From positions 2,423,001-2,487,000 of the forward strand of contig OY727095.1 in the NCBI GenBank assembly GCA_963402885.1: 64,000 nucleotides of DNA, in the 5' to 3' direction; not shown here. More notes on this DNA, generated by a model. It worked only from the letters and a program-made list of their open reading frames with translations. It had not been told where the DNA came from and did no database searches. Origin of the DNA: Antedon bifida (lineage: Eukaryota; Echinodermata; Crinoidea; Comatulida; Antedonidae). Within the stretch, counting starts at the first letter, position 1.

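Larger units (their letters stand above)
61779..63903. other. Intron with transposon-end pair and pyrimidine repeats
   Basis: Holds the element at 62208-62342 and a long pyrimidine-rich repeat (63540-63900) running into the acceptor. Confidence 0.6.

Noticed and set aside
63188..63920. Several hydrophobic plus-strand frames
   Set aside because: Pyrimidine-rich intron sequence encodes Phe/Leu/Ser/Cys by composition; the real coding signal starts after the acceptor at 63903.

Overview
The window is one strand of a metazoan nuclear genome. It is AT-rich, has GT-AG introns of 0.1 to 8.5 kb, and carries many short inverted-repeat elements, tRNA-like SINEs and minisatellites. No complete independent gene was found. 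Forty-odd short plus-strand exons read in one continuous order and phase as the pore-forming alpha1 subunit of a high-voltage-activated calcium channel of the CaV2 (N/P/Q/R, cacophony/unc-2) type. The CaV2 call rests on the alpha-interaction-domain motif in the I-II linker, the EEEE selectivity filter (one glutamate in each of four P loops), and the post-IVS6 EF-hand/IQ region. The long disordered tail is compatible with it. The sequence resembles vertebrate CaV2 closely, so an invertebrate deuterostome (echinoderm or hemichordate grade) is my guess. That guess is weak.

Layout. The window opens inside an intron, and segments IS1-IS4 lie upstream. 2031-3418 encodes IS5, P loop I and IS6. 3822-4950 encodes the I-II linker with the beta-subunit site. 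11386-16414 encodes domain II. 16800-21047 encodes the II-III loop and the start of IIIS1. 21224-24647 encodes domain III. 25082-36631 encodes domain IV. 36504-41792 encodes the EF-hand and pre-IQ/IQ region. 47031-60750 encodes the distal tail, including a 391-codon exon rich in Arg, Asn and Ser. 61712-61778 is a probable optional exon, and the exon that starts at 63904 runs off the window end. About 2,000 codons are visible.

Most notable is concentrated splicing diversity. There are two duplicated, phase-compatible, probably mutually exclusive exon pairs: IIS4-S5/IIS5 at 12850 and 13599, and the IVS5-P turret/pore helix at 32871 and 33301. The first pair follows an exon whose phase requires a non-canonical GC donor. 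The intron at 15962-16221 has a textbook U12-type donor. There are candidate microexons in the IVS3-S4 linker intron (3 nt) and after the EF hand (33 and 15 nt). A C-terminal exon choice appears to switch reading frame. The II-III loop has an unusual cysteine-rich exon.

Introns hold several MITE families, tRNA-derived SINE copies, one LINE tail fragment, several minisatellites (some built of transcription-factor-like motifs), and two unexplained short membrane-protein-like reading frames (8878-9057 minus; 44552-44845 plus).
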